NCBI GenBank assembly: GCA_035771165.1
Contig: JAWNZC010000025.1
Coordinates: 1,034,501-1,098,500, forward strand
Origin: Paragorgia papillata
Taxonomy: Eukaryota; Cnidaria; Anthozoa; Scleralcyonacea; Coralliidae
Length of the DNA: 64,000 bases
Direction: 5' to 3'
This document shows, in pieces, positions 57,943-64,000 of the stretch. The position numbers and the translations under genes are program-made. Every line of letters begins with the position of its first letter. The first letter of the stretch is position 1. The notes below the pieces were generated by a model. The model had not been told where the DNA came from and did no database searches. It worked only from the letters and a program-made list of their open reading frames with translations.

Positions 57943-58205
57943 ACTCATTAATAATTCATGAGGAAAACACAAAAGAAAATCATGACCGTATCGTGTCTTT
58001 ATATGTGATAAAGATACCTCCTGATTTACATAAACTTTAGCTCTGGTTTTCTTGGCTTAGACAAGGTTATTTTTCAAACTTACTACGCCAATGAACTTAC
58101 CAAGTGGTTCGTTTTTGAAGCCGTTCAATAAACTCGCAGTTCGTGTTTTATCAGATATAAAAACACTCGGCTTCGCCTCGTGTCTTTATATCTGATAAAA
58201 CACTC
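57943..58205. repeat. Foldback-family element, copy i (uninterrupted reference copy)
   Basis: It runs from CTCATTAATAATTCATGAGG through CACGCCAATG-type body sequence to a hairpin with arms GTGTTTTATCAGATATAAA and TTTATATCTGATAAAACAC around ACTCGGCTTCGCCTCG. It supplies the empty site for the MITE at 48-473 and the intact version of copy h. Confidence 0.85.
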
Positions 58206-58312
58206 CTGCTCGTTTATTAAACAGTACTTTTTATACGTTTTTTATACAGAAAATTATAACTTACGAAGTAATAATCTTATATTTTCTTTGGCCACTATAG
58301 CCATAAAACGAA

Positions 58313-58817
58313 CTTATCCGGAGTTGGAAAAAAGCTGCGGGTATGCGGGTATACCACCCAGAGGAAGGTTTACTTTAGTGAGGAAGGTTCAAAGTGAAAA
58401 CGCGTGAAACAACACATTCGGTAATCTGAGAAAGTTACAATTGATCAAGCAAGGTGTCGAGAAGAAATGCGATTTGCAGCAAAACATTGGCTAACCAACA
58501 ATTATGCAGCACTGGCAGTGGCAGCAGTTACATGTGTGAGACATGTACGCTGATGTCTGCTGTGATGTCTGTATCTTCGCAGCAGTCGAGGGTAGTTGGC
58601 CGAGGCTATCAGTCAGCAGCGGTCAGTTATTAGTAGCTATTGTAGTATGCCAAAGCTTACCTAGGAAAACCTAGAAAACCAAGGTACTGTAAAAGTCACG
58701 CACTATTTATGACGTTGCAAAACACAAAATTCTCGCTATATATTTTGAGGAAGGTTATCTAAACTTAAAAACCCATCCGGAGGAAGGTTGAATACTTTTT
58801 CCAACTCTGCTTATCTG
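58313..58817. mobile_element. Inverted-repeat element with GAGGAAGG words
   Basis: CTTATCCGGAGTTGGAAAAA at the left and TTTTTCCAACTCTGCTTATC at the right are near mirrors. AGAGGAAGGTT-type words lie just inside both ends. Confidence 0.6.
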
Positions 58818-59107
58818 AGTGAACTTATATCCTAATATTCTAATGCAACCAATTTAAGCTTTTAAGCGAAAACTGAGTGACAGTTTGTATCATGAATGAA
58901 TGATTTCATAGTCTTCTATAATACTATATGTTGTGCACTATATTGTGAGTATACAGTTAGATTAATTTTGTTAGGTTAAAGTTTTTTTATGATTTCCTAT
59001 ATCTTATGTACACACGACCCTTAAGAACCAGTTCGTTTTGGCTTTTGCTATAGCGTTTTTCTACGTTAGTTTAGTGTTTTCAGCTTGTAGTTGTTAAAAT
59101 GTCATGT

Positions 59108-59229
59108 TTTTGCTGTACAAGCTGTCGTATAAGCATACTTAAACTCAGAAAACCTTGAACTCCAGACGGGACTCGAACCCACAACCTTCCGAGTTTCAAG
59201 TACACCTGAGTGCTTACGACAGCAAAAAC
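59108..59229 (-). mobile_element. tRNA-derived SINE, minus strand
   Basis: The reverse complement contains CGGAAGGTTGTGGGTTCGAG and TCCCGTCTGGAG, matching 32540-32575, and ends in the shared CTTATACGACAGCTTGTACA tail. Confidence 0.75.
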
Positions 59230-59261
59230 AAAGGAAATTTTTTAATTTTTATTTGTTTAAA

Positions 59262-59745
59262 GTGTATATAAAATGAAAATTAAGTTTGTCTAATTTGAAA
59301 GAACTCTTGATATTGTAAAGTAACATCTTCTACAGTTTTTCCATATCTTACTTCATTCTTGAGACATTACTATTTGTTTGCTATGTAAATGATCACACTG
59401 CATACGTCACATTGTATAATGAGTTGTTGGAAAATTAGGAATATTGTTGAAGTTATCGAACAAAGTCACACGAAACTGGGCATGTAGGTGTATTTGTCTC
59501 ATGACTTTATTTAAACAAACACAGGTTCAAGCGATTATTTAACAGATTAATATCAATGATATGCACGATTTCTCAGTAACTCATTATACAATGTGACGTA
59601 TGCAGTGTGCTCATTTACATATCAAACAAATAGTAATACCTCAAGAATGAAGTAAGATATGGAAAAACTGTAGAAGATGTTACTTTACAATATCAAGAGT
59701 TCTTCCAAATTAAACAAACTTTAATTTTCATCGCCTGTAGTGCAA
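59262..59745. mobile_element. Inverted-repeat family E6, copy 4
   Basis: AAAATTAAGTTTGTCTAATT and its mirror bound it. The arms include GTAACATCTTCTACAG and CATTGTATAATGAG-type words. Confidence 0.8.
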
Positions 59746-60027
59746 ACTGTGGTTCATTATTTACTTCAATCTTTTGTCGGATACGCAAAAATATTTCTGT
59801 TTGGTTCAGCCAATTTAAATACAGAAGATAATAACCAAATATTTATGTATGTTCAACAATATATTAAGCAATTTGAACGTTTTCTTAGAAATTAGTTACG
59901 GTAGAATCCTTCAACTGATTCAGCTCCCATCATTCTTTTTTTTTTATTATTAATATCATTAATTTTCTTATTCTACACATTGTTAATTAACGTAACGTAA
60001 GCCCCATTGATGAGCCTGTGTGCTCTT
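59746..60027. other. Intergenic, nothing recognised
   Basis: No gene or repeat family recognised. Confidence 0.4.
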
Positions 60028-60037
60028 GGGCAAACGT

Positions 60038-60455
60038 AATCTCGTTCCCAGAGCCCACGTTCCCCACCCGGGAAAACGAGAGACTCTGGGATAATCCGTT
60101 TCAAATCGTTACGTTATTGGCTGAATAGTGAGCATGAGTTGGTCTGAAGTGACTGGAAGTAGAATTAATAAAACCAAAATAACAAAGATGTCGGACGACA
60201 AGACTCCAGTGAAGACGTTGCCGCGATCGATATCTTCGCCGTATGTGTGTAGATGCTGTAATTCGAGCTTCGCCAGCAACCCCATTGACTTGTTTGGGGG
60301 GGAAAGTCAAACAGGGAGAACATACTATCCAGATTCCGCTCGGATATTTACGCATGCGTACCTCAACCGGAATAACAAGAATCCTGTGATTTGAAACGGA
60401 TTATCCCAGTCTCTCGTTTCTCGGGTGGGGAAGGTGGGCTCTGGGAACGAGATTG
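60038..60455. mobile_element. Mutator-like non-autonomous element with 9-10 bp target duplication
   Basis: AATCTCGTTCCCAGAGCCCA and its mirror form arms of about 75 bp reaching GGATAATCCGTTTCAAAT. GGGCAAACGT lies immediately outside both ends (60028-60037, 60456-60465). A duplication of 9-10 bp fits Mutator-like transposons. The interior holds a protein-like frame. Confidence 0.75.
60134..60394 (+). pseudogene. Possible captured gene fragment inside the Mutator-like element
   Basis: An 86-codon frame with an ATG at 60134 runs to TGA at 60392-60394, partly into the right terminal repeat. Its centre reads MSDDKTPVKTLPRSISSPY, then CRCCNSSFASNPIDLF, a paired-Cys motif followed by Asp-Leu-Phe that looks like the start of a metal-binding domain. 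No transposase motif is seen. The source gene is unknown, and the frame may be untranslated. Confidence 0.4.
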
Positions 60456-60465
60456 GGGCAAACGT

Positions 60466-61295
60466 TAATAATATATGTTTAAATAAAAAAAAAGGAAATT
60501 TTAGGCTATAGCGGGTAAGATTTAATTAAAAGTTAAATCCTCAAGCCACATCCACCCCCGGACTCTCTAACTTAAATAGAACAACCAATTCGACTTTTGC
60601 GACGCCGGTATGCTGTGATCCGTAGGAGTATCCTTTCCTTGACCTCGCTGTGAGTGTCTCGCACAAACCGAGTGGTTAAACTACACCGGAAACATCGATT
60701 ATTTGCGAATTGAACCGAACGTTAAAACAGACACCACAGCGTCGGCTGTTTAATGAGGAAAGCAACTATCTAGACATGTATTACGCCACAGGAAGAAGTC
60801 GCTATGTTGGAAAGACAGCATGCACTGTAAGTCTGTAGAAAGACTGAAGTTCCAGTTGATTTCAGGATACCTCATGTGTTGCCACGTTGGGGTTGTTAGG
60901 CTGGATTTTCACAAAAAAAAAACGCTGAAGGGCAACCGTTGTAAAATTAAAGATGCTCCAGCCTCTCAGGACTCATTCTTAAAAATTTTTAAAAGTACTC
61001 CCTATCGTGCAAACCTAACTCTTCGACTAAAATGTGAAATTGGCTCTGCTGTTGGCGCCTCTTAAGTATTACTCTTACCCAGAATCTTCTTTTCCGTGGC
61101 TTGTTCAATACAAGTAGGGCTCGTTTTTTCCTCAGAAGCGCGATAATTGTAGTTGACAAGCAATAACTAACCTTCTAAACGCCGGCATTTTGATTTTTGA
61201 TGTTAATAAGCGGGAAATGTGAAGCGTCATCGCCGATTATCGTATTTTATAATATATAAAATATAGAGTGTTTTATTGATTTTTCCGCCACTAAT
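60466..61295. other. Intergenic; an unplaced 81-codon frame
   Basis: An ATG frame at 60820-61065 encodes a basic peptide containing VERLKFQLISGYL and PYRANLTLRLKCEIG. It looks protein-like but resembles no family I can name and has no clear neighbours. Confidence 0.4.
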
Positions 61296-61350
61296 AAAAG
61301 TGATAATCTCACATGTGCGATTATTTATGATAATCGCACATGTGACAATT
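61296..61350. repeat. Small hairpin (GATAATCGCACATGTG)
   Basis: GATAATCTCACATGTGCGA pairs with TCGCACATGTGACAATTATC. Confidence 0.75.
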
Positions 61351-61428
61351 ATCGCTGAATCAGCATTATAGTTTAATGCAATTTTTGCAAGGCAATAGGA
61401 CAATTTTTTTATATAATAAACAGAACAA

Positions 61429-61559
61429 TACATGGATGCTTGGAAATATGAAATTTATTTCTCGTGTTGAACAGGATATGTCACTCGTTCGCTTCGCTCA
61501 CTCGTGAGATATCCTGGTCAACACTCGAAATAAATTTCATATTTCCGCACATCCATGTA
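61429..61559. repeat. Hairpin with GTTCGCTTCGCTCAC centre
   Basis: TACATGGATGC...GAAATATGAAATTTATTTC on the left is mirrored on the right through GTGTTGA and ATATC segments. Confidence 0.85.
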
Positions 61560-61570
61560 GTATTCTCTAT

Positions 61571-62010
61571 ATAAAACCGAGGTAAATACTTTCCCGTACA
61601 GACGGAGCAAACGAGGTTAATAAGGAATTTATTATATGGCTATTGGTTCATTATATTTTTAAGTTTCGAGCGTTGTTTTCGTCTTCGGAGTAAGCTGTTT
61701 ACCTTACCTGTTAACTTTTTCGTGTCGCTTCTTGGCCTTCTTGTTTACACCAGTTCGGCTTTTATTTGTCGTGTTTTTAGATAAACAGCTTTAAAGAAAA
61801 CCAGCAGTAATGTTCCAACACATTTTATTGTTCAGAATATTTGAATAAAGATACCTAGTTCTTATTTATTTGTATTCAAATCAACTCAGAAATTTTCCCG
61901 CCAAAACTTACTGGTCCAAGAAAAAAGCGTATTGACCGGTCGGTCAATATCGTAAAATCCCGACCGCTCGGGAACCAATCAGCATGCGTCGTTTTGCGTA
62001 CCGGCCAGAC
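61571..62010. repeat. Interspersed repeat, inverted copy of 4231-4762
   Basis: It matches in reverse along almost its whole length. The hairpin end present at 4625-4760 is reduced to one arm here. Confidence 0.8.
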
Positions 62011-62024
62011 CCAGCCTATAATAA

Positions 62025-62103
62025 AATTTAATATTTAATAATTTTAATAATTTAATATTAACTATTTAATATTAATTATTTAATATTAATTATTTAATAT
62101 TAG
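62025..62103. repeat. TTAATATTAATTA tandem repeat
   Basis: Three to four units of ATTATTTAATATTA. Confidence 0.8.
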
Positions 62104-63456
62104 TATATCACAAACTCCAAGACAGGGAAATTTCAGCCAATGCTCATTTCAGGAAGAATTACTGAGGAATTACCTTAACCACATAATTTGTGTATCTAAG
62201 GCATGGAATTATAACCCACGTTGGGAAATTTGGAAATATATATACATACACACACAGCACTGTGTGTGCAGTTATTATGTCAGTACTCATGTATATGTTT
62301 AAGTTTATAATTATTCTTGTATTCCTGACAATAGAAAATGACTCTTTAGGAATCCCTTGAAATTTAGTATTGGGTTGTTTGTCTGTAAAAATGGGTGCTT
62401 CAACTTCAAAGATGATTACAGCTTTCAAGGAGCACCTATTGTTTGTCCCTCAGTTTTGCTTCACTGGGACATTCTTCATCAACATTATTAAAATTACTAT
62501 AAACTTCAAGTAAACAACAATTTTTTTAAAAAATTAGGAAAAATAGAAAATAGGATTAGATTATTAAAATTATTAATACTTGTACAGTGGATAGATTCAG
62601 ATACAGTACACATTTGAAACAAATACAACGATATATTTTATTAAAGGCACCAATATATGAATAATCAACTATCAAATAAGTAATGTGTCAATGTCTTCAG
62701 TGTATTTTTGACTTCTCCCCTGTATGTGGGATGCAGCAAAATAAAAGATGAATTGTGAGTGCAAACCACCTGGCTTTTAGCCAGGATTTTAAAACTGGCT
62801 GTGGTGGAATTTGGAGGCGAGGAGTTTGGAACAAGTGAGCATGTCAAACTTATTGAAGAGCAATTTTATTAAACAACGTTGGTTGCTACTTCATGTTAGA
62901 GCCACATAATGGTTTACAAATACATATACGTGGTTAAATATATAAAAACTGAGATTTGTAAAATAAAAGTGGATTGGAGAATTTACGATCGGCACTACAA
63001 TCAATCATCACATCTGCATGTTCTTGACAAAAATAATAACCGAAACCTATGCAATAGCTGAAGTAAACAGCAGCTAACAGAAATCTAGAGACATCAGAAA
63101 GGGAGAAATCTGTAAGTTGTTGCTTGAGGAAAATATTTTGCTTAGGCCATCCATGGCTGTCCATACAAAAAGTGGTCATCCAAAAACCTGATATTTCAAA
63201 AGTGGCCATCCATAGGATGGCTGGACAGCCACCTGGCTAAAAGCCTGCTGCAAACTTTGCACCAAACAGCCATTTGTAGAGCACCTCTTAAAAAGGTTTG
63301 TAGTTTGTACTGTACTTGAAACAACAACAATGGCATCTTCAATTCTTCAGTTCTACATCCCTGGATGTCCTCTTTACACCAAAATTTGAAGGTTCTCATT
63401 TCATCCTGTCAATGTCCAGGTTTTTTATAAAATCTCCAGGTTTTTGAGCTTCCTTT
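62104..63456. other. Intergenic, no gene established
   Basis: Several 60-90 codon minus-strand frames (62665-62847, 62934-63209, 63196-63399) have no recognisable domain. GGCTTTTAGCCAGG at about 62773 and GGCTAAAAGCC at 63234 are short palindromic words. Confidence 0.4.
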
Positions 63457-63780
63457 TACAGTCAAACTGGATGTTCTTTCCCACGCAACCTTGCAATATT
63501 GATAGCAACATTGTAATGTTGACTTGCAAATGGTACACAGCGACTCCTTGGCAAGTTGCTAAAAATTCACATTTTAAATATCACACTTCACATCATATGT
63601 AATTTTATTGAAAGTTAGAACTAACTCTAAGTAAATTTCATGTTATGTGAGGTTTGATATTTAAAATGTGAATTTTTAGCAACTTGCCAAGGAGTTGACG
63701 TGTATCGTTTGCAAGTCAATATTGCAATGTTGCTGTCAATATTGCAAGGTCATGCGGTAAAGAACATCTGGTTTGAATGT
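63457..63780. mobile_element. TCAAACCGGATG-type MITE, copy 2
   Basis: TACAGTCAAACTGGATGTTC and its mirror bound an element with GCAACTTGCCAAGGAGT and TTCACATTTTAAATATCA inner arms. It is diverged from 25758-26149. Confidence 0.8.
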
Positions 63781-63895
63781 AAAAATCTCCAGATTTCTAG
63801 TTCCTACAGATTGAGAGGTCACTAACTTTGCAATTTCCCAACTAACTTTGCAACTTCTCCAAGTCCAAGCAATAAAACTGTAAGGAATGCATATA

Positions 63896-64000
63896 CAGTT
63901 GAAGCTCTCGTGAGCGACCACCCTCGGGAACTGTAAAAAGTGGTCGCAACTAGAACTGGTCGCTTACGAGAATTCGTTCTCGTATGCGACCACCCACTGA
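63896..64000 (+). mobile_element. Left end of a Tc1/pogo-like element, cut by the window
   Basis: After TA, CAGTTGAAGCTCTCGTGAGC resembles the terminus at 49021. GTGGTCGC and GCGACCAC words repeat inside. Confidence 0.55.

Overview
The window looks like nuclear DNA of an invertebrate animal, most likely an anthozoan cnidarian (coral, anemone or soft coral). This rests on one long ZNFX1-type gene, one forkhead gene, AT-rich intergenic DNA crowded with short inverted-repeat transposons, and a 5S-derived SINE whose body resembles coral SINEs as I remember them. The clade is an inference; a database search would settle it. Nothing suggests a prokaryote, plasmid or virus.

Only two genes can be named. 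On the minus strand, 9031-16382 is a single giant exon encoding almost all of a ZNFX1-like SF1 RNA helicase of about 2,450 residues, with NFX1-type zinc fingers and a C-terminal RZ-type finger. Its frame has no usable ATG at the 5' end, so a spliced upstream exon is required. A phase-compatible candidate (start codon plus strong donor) lies at 16741-16750 inside an interspersed repeat. Also on the minus strand, 37923-38514 encodes a forkhead transcription factor with a Groucho-binding eh1 motif, ending at a strong splice donor. A phase-compatible open terminal exon lies 4.7 kb downstream at 32975-33225.

The rest is mainly non-autonomous mobile DNA; I found no transposase or reverse transcriptase frame. 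Several elements can be assigned from their termini and target-site duplications (TSDs). TWA-duplicating (Harbinger-like) MITEs lie at 48-473 and as three 224-bp copies at 30762, 49350 and 52423. hAT-like MITEs lie at 32229-32406 and 41137-41683, the latter with a perfect 8-bp TSD. TA-flanked Tc1/pogo-like elements lie at 29995-30313 and 49021-49631, with one running off the end at 63896. A TTAA-flanked element is at 42897-43345 and a probable Mutator-like element at 60038-60455. There are also SINEs derived from tRNA and from 5S rRNA.

A foldback family recurs nine times. It has one conserved end module (core CTCATTAATAATTCATGA) joined to at least six different hairpin payloads. Several nested insertions can be dated relative to each other because empty sites also occur in the window.

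Layout: 1-9030 nested repeats and foldbacks; 9031-16750 ZNFX1-like gene; 16800-32970 repeats with no recognisable gene; 32975-38514 forkhead locus in a repeat-poor stretch reaching about 40900; 40924-64000 repeats again, including a triplicated segment with an AP-1-like site (47115-47670) and pentanucleotide arrays (53246-54006). The two genes share no visible functional link.
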